A stretch of DNA of 7,871 bases, taken from assembly GCA_902493615.1 (NCBI GenBank), contig CABUQK010000093.1, forward strand, positions 1 through 7,871, in the 5' to 3' direction. The notes below the pieces were generated by a model. The model was not told the origin of the DNA. It did no database searches and saw nothing but the letters and a program-made list of their open reading frames with translations. Every line of letters starts with the position of its first letter. Position 1 is the first letter of the stretch. Origin of the DNA: an uncultured Collinsella sp. (GTDB lineage Bacteria > Actinomycetota > Coriobacteriia > Coriobacteriales > Coriobacteriaceae). A program made the translations under genes and the position numbers. Shown here piece by piece: positions 1 through 6,156 of the stretch.

Positions 1-1204
1 TGATGCCGCCCATAGTCTCGACGCCCAGCGACAGCGGGGTAACGTCGAGCAGCAAGATGCCCTCGACGTCGCCGGTGAGCACGCCGCCCTGGACGGCAGC
101 GCCGTCGGCAACGACCTCGTCGGGGTTCACGGACATGTTGGGCTGCTTGCCGGTCATGGTCTTGACGAGCTCCTGGACGGCGGGCATACGGGTGGAGCCG
201 CCGACGAGGATGACCTCGGTCAGATCGGAGAGCTTAAGCTTGGCGTCGCGCAGGGCGTTGGTGACAGGCTGCTTGCAGCGCTCGAGCAGGTCGCGGGTGA
301 TCTTCTCGAACTCGGCGCGGGTCAGCGTGTAGTTGAGGTGCAGCGGGCCGGACTGGTTCATGGTAATGAACGGCAGGTTGATGGTGGTCTGCTGGGCGGC
401 GGAGAGCTCCTTCTTGGCGTTCTCGGCGGCCTCCTTCAGACGCTGCAGGGCCATGGGGTCCTGACGCAGGTCGACACCGTTCTCCTGCTGGAACTTATCG
501 GCCATCCAATCGATGACGCGCTGATCCCAGTCGTCGCCGCCCAGGTGGTTGTCGCCCGAGGTGGACAGAACCTCAAACACGCCGTCGGCGAGGTCGAGGA
601 TGGAGACGTCGAAGGTGCCGCCGCCCAGGTCGAAGACCAGGATGCGCTGGTCGGTGCCCTGCTTGTCCAGGCCATAGGCAAGAGCAGCAGCGGTCGGCTC
701 GTTGACGATACGCTTGACGTTGAGGCCAGCGATCTTGCCGGCGTCCTTGGTGGCCTGACGCTGGGCGTCGTTGAAGTAGGCCGGGACGGTGATGACGGCG
801 TCGGTGACGGTCTCGCCCAGATACTTCTCGGCGTCGGCCTTCATCTTCGCGAGCGTCATGGCGCTCACCTGCTCGGCGGTGTAATCCTTGCCCTCGATGT
901 CGACGACGGCACGGCCACCCTGGCCCTCCTTGACCTCATACGGCACGGTCTTGATCTCGGAGGTGCACTCGGAGTACTTGCGGCCCATGAAGCGCTTGAT
1001 GGAGAACACGGTGTTCTTGGGGTTGGTGACAGCCTGGTTCTTAGCGGCCTTACCAACGACGCGGTCGCCGTCGGCACGGAAGCCCACGACGGACGGGGTG
1101 GTGCGGTCGCCCTCGGCGTTCACGATAATGGTCGGAGAACCGCCCTCGAGGACGGCCATAGCGGAGTTAGTAGTACCAAGGTCGATACCAAGAATCTTAC
1201 TCAT
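1..1204 (-). CDS. dnaK: Molecular chaperone DnaK (Hsp70), 5' part only
   Basis: ATP-dependent cytosolic chaperone that binds exposed hydrophobic peptides and cycles with DnaJ and GrpE. The first 401 codons are present and the frame runs off the left edge, so roughly the last third (substrate-binding domain and lid, in a family of about 600-640 aa) is missing. The start is ATG at 1204, preceded on the minus strand by AGAGAGGGAA six bases away. Visible Hsp70 signatures are IDLGTTNS (residues 7-14, phosphate loop), SIKRFMGR (68-75, with the catalytic lysine at 70), VPAYFNDAQRQATKDAG (140-156), NEPTAAALAYG (168-178), FDLGGGTFDVS (191-201), ILVGGSTRMP (332-341), and the interdomain linker LLLDVTPLSLG (384-394). 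The complete ATPase domain is thus encoded, without frameshift or lost key residue. In actinobacteria dnaK usually leads dnaK-grpE-dnaJ-hspR; that would lie left of this window. Confidence 0.97.
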   Translation of the reverse strand, partial: MSKILGIDLGTTNSAMAVLEGGSPTIIVNAEGDRTTPSVVGFRADGDRVVGKAAKNQAVTNPKNTVFSIKRFMGRKYSECTSEIKTVPYEVKEGQGGRAVVDIEGKDYTAEQVSAMTLAKMKADAEKYLGETVTDAVITVPAYFNDAQRQATKDAGKIAGLNVKRIVNEPTAAALAYGLDKQGTDQRILVFDLGGGTFDVSILDLADGVFEVLSTSGDNHLGGDDWDQRVIDWMADKFQQENGVDLRQDPMALQRLKEAAENAKKELSAAQQTTINLPFITMNQSGPLHLNYTLTRAEFEKITRDLLERCKQPVTNALRDAKLKLSDLTEVILVGGSTRMPAVQELVKTMTGKQPNMSVNPDEVVADGAAVQGGVLTGDVEGILLLDVTPLSLGVETMGGI

Positions 1205-1467
1205 TAGAAATTCCCTCTCTCTTTTGCGTTCGCGCCGCCTCGACGATCTGTCGCGCGGCGCTTCGGCTTGTCTTTCAGGATGTAGTGTATCCCCTTATGG
1301 GCCGGAATATACAAAATCTAAGTCAATTCATATAAGATTTCTTATTGCTGAGAGTTTAGGTTCTTAAATGCGCAGGTAGACACACTGTTTGAGTTCTCGG
1401 CAAATCTATCGAGATCTATGTAGAGATGGCTGAGGTTTGCGTCCGGGGGTGCCTGGGGGCCGTCTTG
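1205..1467. other. Intergenic region upstream of dnaK, no gene seen
   Basis: Non-coding stretch between dnaK and the tandem repeat array. About 1300-1400 is AT-rich against a GC-rich background, as expected for the dnaK promoter. It contains a small dyad, AAATCT at 1314-1319 and AGATTT at 1335-1340 with 15 bases between. On the minus strand TTGACT (1323-1328) could be a -35 box, but no good -10 lies at the right distance, so no promoter is called. Neither a CIRCE element (TTAGCACTC dyad) nor a full HAIR element (CTTGAGT-N7-ACTCAAG, the HspR site of actinobacteria) was found; only a lone TTTGAGT half-site occurs near 1389. Heat-shock control therefore cannot be assigned. Confidence 0.5.
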
Positions 1468-1655
1468 CGGAAAGCTCATCCCGGTTTGAGCGTGGATTCC
1501 GGGTCGCAGTTTCCGTCTGAAGGCTCAACCGGAAACCGTATCCCGTTTTGAGAGCTGATACCGGCTCGCATTTTCCGCTAGCAGGCCTAACCGGAAACTG
1601 CAACCCGTTTTTCGACAAAATAATGGGATGCGGTTTCCGCAAGCACGCTCAATCG
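1468..1655. repeat. Imperfect tandem repeat, three copies, 62-bp period
   Basis: CGGAAA starts at 1468, 1530 and 1592, each followed six bases later by CCCG and a run of T, usually ending in GAG. A second anchor, GC(A/G)(G/T)TTTCCG, starts at 1506, 1568 and 1630. Both anchors give exactly 62 bp per unit. By eye, units starting at 1481 and 1542 agree at roughly 70% of positions, and the third copy decays after about 1655. Each unit has internal dyad symmetry: CCGGTTTGAG (1481-1490) faces CTCAACCGG (1524-1532), and CGGAAAC faces GTTTCCG, so the array could fold into alternating hairpins. It lies between the divergent dnaK and ferredoxin genes. Sixty-two is not a multiple of three, which argues against a coding repeat. 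Function unknown. Confidence 0.8.
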
Positions 1656-1773
1656 CCCAATATTTCAAGTCACCTTTAGCTAACATTTGCGCAGCTCATC
1701 GGCCTCACCTGCATGTTTTTTAGTAAGCCGTGGCATACTCGGCGAACGGTATGAAGATGCCGGCCAGAGGGTA

Positions 1774-1801
1774 TTGCAAACGGTCGCTCCCGTGGTATGT
1801 T
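1774..1801 (+). promoter_or_regulatory. Candidate extended -10 promoter for the ferredoxin gene
   Basis: TTGCAA (1774-1779) as -35, a 16-base spacer, then TATGTT (1796-1801) as -10, preceded by TGG, which gives the extended -10 TGn motif. Transcription would begin near 1808, leaving a leader of about 55 bases before the ferredoxin ATG. Called by eye from the sigma-70 consensus; no experimental support. Confidence 0.5.
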
Positions 1802-1862
1802 TTTGCCCGAATCAAACCGGCGCGCATCGCCTGTAGCGTCGGTCAACAGAGAGGAAACTACC

Positions 1863-2048
1863 ATGGCTCATCCCGTAATTGATGCCGACGAGTGCATCGC
1901 TTGTGGCGTTTGCGTCGACTCCTGCCCCGCTGGCGTTCTGGAGCTCCAGGACGTCGCTACCGTCGCTGACGAGGACTCCTGCGTCGCCTGTGGCGCTTGC
2001 CAGGACGCTTGCCCCGCTGGCGCGATCACCGAGATCGTCGAGGAGTAA
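1863..2048 (+). CDS. 2[4Fe-4S] bacterial-type ferredoxin
   Basis: A 61-residue soluble electron carrier of the clostridial ferredoxin type, probably serving low-potential redox enzymes of an anaerobic metabolism; the partner cannot be told from context. Two CxxCxxCxxxCP motifs are complete: Cys 11, 14, 17, 21 and Cys 40, 43, 46, 50, each followed by PAG. In this family the first three cysteines of one motif and the last of the other bind each cluster, so two [4Fe-4S] clusters are expected. The protein is very acidic (ends EIVEE), usual for the family, and the two halves are clearly internal duplicates. The start is ATG at 1863, with AGAGAGG (1848-1854) eight bases upstream; the in-frame ATG at 1797 overlaps the predicted -10 box and is unlikely. 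The gene is monocistronic, divergent from dnaK and convergent with the nad operon. Confidence 0.95.
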   Translation: MAHPVIDADECIACGVCVDSCPAGVLELQDVATVADEDSCVACGACQDACPAGAITEIVEE

Positions 2049-2089
2049 CAACTCCCCCACTTGCACACTCAAAAGTACACCGTGCACAA

Positions 2090-2128
2090 AAAAGGAGGCT
2101 TCCGCATCGCCGCGGAGGCCTCCTTTTG
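2090..2128 (+). terminator. Rho-independent terminator after the ferredoxin gene, probably bidirectional
   Basis: Sixteen-base arms (2090-2105 and 2112-2127) pair with a single G-T wobble around the loop ATCGCC; the stem core is GGAGGC(T/C)TCCGC. The plus strand ends in TTTT. Read on the minus strand the same hairpin is followed by six T (complement of the A run at 2088-2093), so it can also stop transcription arriving from niaR. It lies 41 bases after the ferredoxin stop and about 97 bases beyond the niaR stop, between two convergent genes. Confidence 0.9.
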
Positions 2129-2139
2129 CATATGTGGGC

Positions 2140-2206
2140 AGTTGCGGTGGAATAGTTCCTGGCTCATTGCTTAGGTGCCGATTGTAGGAACTATTTCACC
2201 GCAACT
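2140..2206. repeat. Long inverted repeat, 21-bp arms, between convergent genes
   Basis: The left arm 2140-2160 (AGTTGCGGTGGAATAGTTCC plus T) is the reverse complement of the right arm 2186-2206 except for one base; the spacer is 25 bases (2161-2185). There is no T run directly after it and a good terminator already stands beside it at 2090-2128, so termination is not an obvious role. No transposase gene is present and no flanking target duplication was seen. It could be a small non-autonomous element or a dispersed palindromic repeat; a role in niaR mRNA 3'-end stability is also possible. Confidence 0.85.
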
Positions 2207-2224
2207 TATAAAGACGGTGTCGGG

Positions 2225-2770
2225 CTAGGACAAATCATCCTCGTAGGGCATGAGGTCTGCCAAGTAGCCTTTCTCCTTGAGCATGGCCTCGATCTCGTCG
2301 AGGGTTTGCTCATCCTCCGCGGCGATGCGATGGAAGTGGTAGCCGCTCGTCACCGTTAGCAGCGGAAAGCTCTTGCCGCTCTCGATATCGCGCAGATAGC
2401 GCTCGACATCGCGGCGGTTGCGAATGTCCAGGTCGGCCGTGATCTTGCCGTACACACGATGGTTGACGATCACGTTGAGCACGGCGCCACCCGCGTCGAC
2501 GATACTCGTAAGCTCGTCGCCCGCCTGCTCCACGCTGTGGCGCACCTTAACAAGACGCGTGGGCACGGCGGGGCTGCTGGGGGCCTCCTGCAGCACGTAG
2601 CCGCGATTGGTCGCCACGATATCGTGTCCATCGGCACGCAGCAGGGCGATGTCTTGCACGACAATCTGGCGGCTCACACCCACCTCGCGAGCAAGTGCAC
2701 TACCGGAGACGGGGTCTTTGGCTCGCTCGAGCACGCCCATGATGGCACGGCGACGCTCGCGGGCGTCCAT
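2225..2770 (-). CDS. niaR: NiaR-type transcriptional repressor of NAD biosynthesis (HTH_11 + 3H domain)
   Basis: A 181-residue DNA-binding regulator. Residues about 6-60 form a winged helix-turn-helix of the HTH_11 type (SGSALAREVGVSRQ at 22-35, wing near NRGYVL). Residues about 72-175 form the 3H domain: His78 with Glu86, His104 in NHRVYG, and His145/His147 in GYHFH. In the Thermotoga family member the equivalent first His, Glu and the HxH pair bind a metal ion, and all are kept here. NiaR proteins (YrxA in Bacillus subtilis) bind nicotinate as corepressor and shut off NAD synthesis or niacin uptake genes. It is the last gene of nadA-nadB-nadC-niaR: its ATG shares one base with the nadC stop (TAATG), so translation is probably coupled and the repressor level follows its own operon. 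No strong Shine-Dalgarno precedes it, in line with coupling. The gene symbol is by family resemblance. Confidence 0.93.
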   Translation of the reverse strand: MDARERRRAIMGVLERAKDPVSGSALAREVGVSRQIVVQDIALLRADGHDIVATNRGYVLQEAPSSPAVPTRLVKVRHSVEQAGDELTSIVDAGGAVLNVIVNHRVYGKITADLDIRNRRDVERYLRDIESGKSFPLLTVTSGYHFHRIAAEDEQTLDEIEAMLKEKGYLADLMPYEDDLS

Positions 2771-3630
2771 TATTTACCGTCCAGCAGACGCAGGTGCTTA
2801 AGCGAGAGGTCGAGGATCGGCGCGGAGTGCGTCAGGGCGCCCGAGCTAATAAAGTCAACGCCCAGGTCGGCAAGCGCGCGGATATTGCTGGCATCCACGT
2901 TGCCCGAACACTCGGTCTTGGCACGGCCGGCGATAAGTTCAATCGCGGCAGCCATATCGTCGTGGGTCATGTTGTCGAACATGATGATGTCGGCGCCGGC
3001 CTCCATGGCCTCGCGCACCATGTCCAGGTTCTCGCACTCGATCTCGACCGTCGTGGTAAACGATGCATGGGCGCGCGCCATCTCAATCGCACGCGTCACG
3101 CCACCGGCGGCATCGATGTGGTTGTCCTTGAGCATGACGGCCGTCGACAGGTTGTAGCGGTGGTTGCTGCCGCCGCCAATCTCAACCGCCGCCTTCTCAA
3201 ACACGCGCATGCCCGGCGTGGTCTTGCGCGTGTCGACGAGCACGGTCTTGGTTCCCTCGAGCGCCGCGGCCATGCTGTGTGTATAGGTAGCGATGCCGCT
3301 CATGCGCTGCAGGTAGTTGAGCGCCACGCGCTCGCCCGAAAGCAACACGCGCGCGTCGCCGCGCACCTGGCCCACGTGATCGCCGGCATGCACCTCGTCG
3401 CCATCCGAGACATCAAACAGCACCGAGCTCTGCGAATCCAGCAGCTCAAAGGTGCGGGCAAACACATCCAAGCCGGCGATGATGCCGTCGGCCTTGGCGA
3501 TAAGCTCCACCGTGGCGGGACGCGCCGTGGGGCACACGCTCGCCGTGCTCACGTCCTCAAACGTGATGTCCTCGCGCAGGGCCTGCAGAATCAGATCATC
3601 GACGACGAGCTTCATGGTAATGGGATTCAT
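2770..3630 (-). CDS. nadC: Nicotinate-nucleotide pyrophosphorylase (quinolinate phosphoribosyltransferase)
   Basis: A 286-residue cytosolic enzyme converting quinolinate and PRPP to nicotinate mononucleotide, CO2 and pyrophosphate, the third step of de novo NAD synthesis. The family signature is complete: LSGERVALNYLQRMSGIAT (97-115, Arg101), DTRKTTPG (133-140), GGGSNHRYNLS (152-162, His157/Arg158), LKDNH (167-171), EIECEN (196-201), FDN (218-220), SGN (242-244) and ISSGALTHSAP (261-271). The N-terminal open-faced sandwich and C-terminal barrel are both present and the length is normal for type II PRTases. The start is ATG at 3630, with a near-ideal GGAGGAG (3637-3643) six bases upstream, lying inside the last codons of nadB; the internal ATG at 3615 has no such site. 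The gap to nadB is three bases and the stop overlaps the niaR start. Confidence 0.97.
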   Translation of the reverse strand: MNPITMKLVVDDLILQALREDITFEDVSTASVCPTARPATVELIAKADGIIAGLDVFARTFELLDSQSSVLFDVSDGDEVHAGDHVGQVRGDARVLLSGERVALNYLQRMSGIATYTHSMAAALEGTKTVLVDTRKTTPGMRVFEKAAVEIGGGSNHRYNLSTAVMLKDNHIDAAGGVTRAIEMARAHASFTTTVEIECENLDMVREAMEAGADIIMFDNMTHDDMAAAIELIAGRAKTECSGNVDASNIRALADLGVDFISSGALTHSAPILDLSLKHLRLLDGK

Positions 3631-3633
3631 GGT

Positions 3634-5010
3634 CTACTCCTCCACGGCCTGCGTGCCGGCGGCACGGGCCAAATCATCGATTGCCAGAGGGTCGGCGCCC
3701 AGGGCGCGATGACGGCCATCGAGCGCGGGATCGCCCGCCTGCTCCACTGCGAGCGACTCGCCGGTGCGCATGTACCACGCGGCGCGACGACCCCAGACCA
3801 GCGCCTCGAGCAGGCTGTTGGAAGCCAGGCGATTCTTGCCGTGAACGCCGTTGCAGGCCGTCTCGCCCGCGGCGTAGAGCTCGGGCATCGAGGTGCGGCC
3901 GTCCTTGTCGACCCACACGCCGCCCATAAAGTAGTGCTGCGTCGGCGTAACGGGAATGGGCTCGTCCAAGATGTCGCGGCCGTCCTCCAGGCAGCGCGCG
4001 CGAATGTTGGCAAAGTGCCCGGTCACCACGTCGCGCTCGACGGGGGCAAAGCTCAGCCACTCGTGCTCGGTGCCGTCCTGCTTCATCTGCTCGCGAATAG
4101 CGGCGGCGACCACATCGCGCGGCTGGAGCTCATCGGTAAAGCGCTCGCCGGCGGCGTTAAGCAAAATCGCGCCCTCGCCGCGGCAGCTCTCGCTGATCAG
4201 GAAGGTGCGGCCCGGCTGCGGCGAGAACAGCCCCGTGGGGTGAATCTGCACGTAGTCCAGGTGCTCCATCTTAATGCCATGCTCCTGAGCAATGTAGCAG
4301 GCATCGCCCGTGAGCTGCGGGTAGTTGGTCGAATGGTCGTATACGCCGCCGATGCCGCCCGTTGCCCACAGCGTGTGGCGGGCATGGATCTTAAACGGCT
4401 CGCCGGCATGCGCGCCCTCGGCGGCATTTACCAGCTCGTCGGCGGGACGAACCGAGTTGTTCTCGTCCACGGGAACGGCGACGATACCGGTGCACACCGT
4501 GGCGCCGTCACGCTCGCCCGTCAGGATGTCGGTCATGGCCACGTGCTCCAAAATCTGCACGTTGTCCAGCTTGCGAACGGCCTGGAGCAGTTTGGTCGTG
4601 ATCTCCTTGCCCGTAATGTCGGCATGGAAGGCAATGCGCGGACGGCTGTGCGCGCCCTCGCGGGTAAAGTCGAGGCTGCCGTCGGCCTTGCGCTCAAAAT
4701 CCACGCCCATCGCTAGCAGGTCGTTGATGACCGAACGGCTCGAGCGGATCATGATGTCGACGCTCTCGCGGCGGTTCTCGTAGTGACCGGCGTGCATGGT
4801 GTCCTCAAAGAAGGCATCATAGTCCGAGCCCTCGGGCAGCACGCAGATGCCGCCCTGCGCGAGCATCGAATCGCACTCATCGACCGCGCCCTTGGAGAGC
4901 ATGATCACGCGCGTGCTCGTCGGCAGATTGAGGGCCGCGTACAGACCCGCCACGCCGCAGCCGGCAATGACGACGTCGCACTCCATATCGGGGTATTGCT
5001 TGGTTTCCAC
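3634..5010 (-). CDS. nadB: L-aspartate oxidase, short form, GTG start
   Basis: A 458-residue flavoprotein oxidising L-aspartate to iminoaspartate, the first step of de novo NAD synthesis; under anaerobic conditions the family can use fumarate as electron acceptor. Visible motifs: FAD-binding GCGVAG (17-22), AQGG (51-54), TREGAHSRPR (116-125), HADITGKE (129-136), ATGGIGGVY (216-224), HPTG (257-260), RGEGA (277-281), PRD (297-299), QHYFMGG (358-364), and the second FAD region GETACNGVHGKNRLASNSLLEALVWG (382-407, written here as the segment from GETACNG to EALVWG). The start is GTG at 5010, with AGAGG six bases upstream; an in-frame ATG at 5055 lies within a palindrome and lacks a site. The E. 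coli enzyme is about 540 aa, so the C-terminal helical domain of the succinate dehydrogenase flavoprotein family is mostly absent, and only about 50 residues follow the last FAD motif. It is three bases before nadC. Confidence 0.95.
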   Translation of the reverse strand: METKQYPDMECDVVIAGCGVAGLYAALNLPTSTRVIMLSKGAVDECDSMLAQGGICVLPEGSDYDAFFEDTMHAGHYENRRESVDIMIRSSRSVINDLLAMGVDFERKADGSLDFTREGAHSRPRIAFHADITGKEITTKLLQAVRKLDNVQILEHVAMTDILTGERDGATVCTGIVAVPVDENNSVRPADELVNAAEGAHAGEPFKIHARHTLWATGGIGGVYDHSTNYPQLTGDACYIAQEHGIKMEHLDYVQIHPTGLFSPQPGRTFLISESCRGEGAILLNAAGERFTDELQPRDVVAAAIREQMKQDGTEHEWLSFAPVERDVVTGHFANIRARCLEDGRDILDEPIPVTPTQHYFMGGVWVDKDGRTSMPELYAAGETACNGVHGKNRLASNSLLEALVWGRRAAWYMRTGESLAVEQAGDPALDGRHRALGADPLAIDDLARAAGTQAVEE

Positions 5011-5015
5011 AGGAA

Positions 5016-5024
5016 TCCTCTCCC
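5016..5024 (-). promoter_or_regulatory. Ribosome binding site fixing the nadB GTG start
   Basis: On the minus strand GGGAGAGGA ends five bases before GTG at 5010. The upstream ATG at 5055 and the downstream ATG at 4986 have no comparable purine-rich site, so the GTG is preferred. Confidence 0.75.
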
Positions 5025-5028
5025 TTGT

Positions 5029-5063
5029 AATGTGACATAAGGAACTGTCCCCCATGTCACATT
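5029..5063. repeat. Perfect 10-bp inverted repeat in the nadA-nadB gap
   Basis: AATGTGACAT (5029-5038) and ATGTCACATT (5054-5063) are exact reverse complements, with a 15-base loop that reads GGGGGACAGTTCCTT on the minus strand. It begins three bases after the nadA stop and ends a few bases before the nadB ribosome binding site, in the only sizeable gap of the operon (56 bases). In RNA it would form a hairpin just upstream of the nadB start. The stem is AT-rich and has no following T run, so it is not a good terminator. The arrangement resembles a dispersed REP-type palindrome; that label is an inference. Confidence 0.85.
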
Positions 5064-5066
5064 GGC

Positions 5067-6092
5067 TTAGCGCGCCGCGTACTCGAGCATGCGGTCGAGC
5101 GTAAGTTTGGCCTGGTCGGCAGCCTCGTCCGACACGCCGATCTGCACCTCGCCCTCGCCCGTCTCCAGGCAGTGCACGAGTTTTTCGAGCGTGATGAGAT
5201 CCATGTTGACGCAGGTGGGCTGCACCGCGGGGAAATAGAACTTTTTGCCGGTGCCCTCGCAGCGGCGCTCGAGCTCGTAGAGCACGCCGCGGACCGTCAC
5301 GATGATGAACTCACTCGCGTCCGACTCCTCGGCGTACTTGATGATACCGGCGGTGGAGCCGATGTAGTCGGCCTCGGCAAGGACGTCGGCCTTGCACTCG
5401 GGGTGCGCCAACACGAGCGCGTCGGGATGCGCCTCCTGCGCATCGACGATCTGCTCGACGGTGATGATGTGATGGCGCGGGCAATAGCCATTGTTGAGGA
5501 TGACGTGCTTTTGCGGCACCTGCTCGGCTACGAAGCGGCCCAGGTTTTGATCGGGGATGAACAGGACGTGTTGCTGCGGCAGCTCGGACACGATCTTGAC
5601 GGCGTTGGAGCTGGTGACGCACACGTCGCTCCAGCTCTTGATCTCGACCGTCGAGTTGACGTAGCAGACCACGGCAAGGTCGTCGCCGTACTCGGCGCGC
5701 GCCGCGTCGACCGTCTCGCGCTTGACCATGTGCGCCATGGGGCAATCCGCGCCCGGCTCGGGCAGCAGCACGGTCTTGGTGGGGTTGAGCAGCTTGGCGC
5801 TCTCGCCCATAAACTCCACGCCGCACAGCACGATGGTCTGCTGCGGCAGGCTCTTGGCGAGCTTTGCCAGGTAGAAGCTGTCGCCGACGTAATCGGCAAC
5901 GGCTTGGACCTCGGGCGCCACATAGTAGTGCGCCAGGATCACCGCGTCACGTTGGGTTTTTAGTTGCTGAATGGCCTCGACGAGCTCTGCGGGCACCAGT
6001 GCCGCGCGCTCCGTTGCCGTCGTTGCCGATGCTAGGCCGGCCGCGATATCGCGTGCAAGCTCCGACGCATCCATGTTCGCGCTCTGTGCCAT
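5067..6092 (-). CDS. nadA: Quinolinate synthase
   Basis: A 341-residue [4Fe-4S] enzyme condensing iminoaspartate with dihydroxyacetone phosphate to quinolinate, the second step of de novo NAD synthesis. Motifs: LAHYY (53-57), GVEFMGESAKLLNP (91-104), cluster cysteines by alignment with E. coli C113/C200/C297 at Cys117 (ADCPMAHM), Cys204 (GYCPRHH) and Cys294 (PTCVNM), then HPE (230-232), GSTAGI (245-250) and the C-terminal LDRMLEYA (332-339). The three-domain fold is complete and the length is normal. The start is ATG at 6092, with AGAGAGG seven bases upstream; a TTG immediately before it is in frame but too close to that site. It is the first gene of the operon, and the leader from the predicted promoter is only about 30 bases. 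The enzyme is oxygen-sensitive, consistent with an anaerobe. No nifS-like desulfurase gene accompanies it, unlike many Firmicute nad loci. Confidence 0.97.
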   Translation of the reverse strand: MAQSANMDASELARDIAAGLASATTATERAALVPAELVEAIQQLKTQRDAVILAHYYVAPEVQAVADYVGDSFYLAKLAKSLPQQTIVLCGVEFMGESAKLLNPTKTVLLPEPGADCPMAHMVKRETVDAARAEYGDDLAVVCYVNSTVEIKSWSDVCVTSSNAVKIVSELPQQHVLFIPDQNLGRFVAEQVPQKHVILNNGYCPRHHIITVEQIVDAQEAHPDALVLAHPECKADVLAEADYIGSTAGIIKYAEESDASEFIIVTVRGVLYELERRCEGTGKKFYFPAVQPTCVNMDLITLEKLVHCLETGEGEVQIGVSDEAADQAKLTLDRMLEYAAR

Positions 6093-6099
6093 CAAGGCC

Positions 6100-6106
6100 C
6101 CTCTCT
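6100..6106 (-). promoter_or_regulatory. Ribosome binding site deciding the nadA start
   Basis: AGAGAGG on the minus strand lies seven bases before ATG at 6092 but only four before the in-frame TTG at 6095, which favours ATG. Confidence 0.7.
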
Positions 6107-6127
6107 TTTGGCGAATCTTGGGGCTTT

Positions 6128-6156
6128 AGTATGACACCTAGGTTTACAGCTGACAA
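6128..6156 (-). promoter_or_regulatory. Predicted promoter of the nadA-nadB-nadC-niaR operon
   Basis: On the minus strand, TTGTCA (6156-6151; five of six matches to TTGACA), a 17-base spacer, and CATACT (6133-6128; four of six matches to TATAAT). Transcription would start near 6121, about 30 bases before the nadA ATG. The -35 box and the whole spacer lie inside the palindrome at 6134-6177, so a protein bound there would block RNA polymerase. Confidence 0.7.

Noticed and set aside
338..1207. Long plus-strand open frame opposite dnaK
   Set aside because: It is the antisense shadow of a clear Hsp70 gene, with repetitive low-complexity composition; GC-rich third positions remove stops on the other strand.
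1205..1420. CIRCE or HAIR heat-shock operator upstream of dnaK
   Set aside because: Neither inverted repeat was found by reading both strands; a single TTTGAGT half-site is not enough.
1406..1642. A 78-codon minus-strand open frame across the 62-bp repeats
   Set aside because: The period is not a multiple of three, so successive copies are read in different frames. There is no good start site and no domain; the stretch is better explained as non-coding repeat.
1468..1655. CRISPR array
   Set aside because: Units are diverged over their whole length with no identical repeats separated by unique spacers, and no cas gene is present.
1797..1862. Longer ferredoxin starting at ATG 1797
   Set aside because: That ATG overlaps the predicted -10 box, and the extra residues have no counterpart in short 2[4Fe-4S] ferredoxins.
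2794..4716. A 640-codon plus-strand open frame opposite nadC and nadB
   Set aside because: It spans two certain genes in antisense, has no ribosome binding site and no recognisable domain. The length is explained by strong codon bias.
5011..5055. Longer nadB starting at ATG 5055
   Set aside because: The extra 15 codons cross the palindrome, match nothing in the family and lack a ribosome binding site, whereas GTG at 5010 has a good one.
5172..5963. A 263-codon plus-strand open frame opposite nadA
   Set aside because: Antisense shadow of nadA; composition dominated by H, D, L, V and G as expected from reversed GC-rich codons.
6093..6130. NAD-sensing riboswitch in the nadA leader
   Set aside because: The predicted leader is only about 30 bases and has no room for an aptamer; the palindrome lies upstream of the predicted start of transcription.
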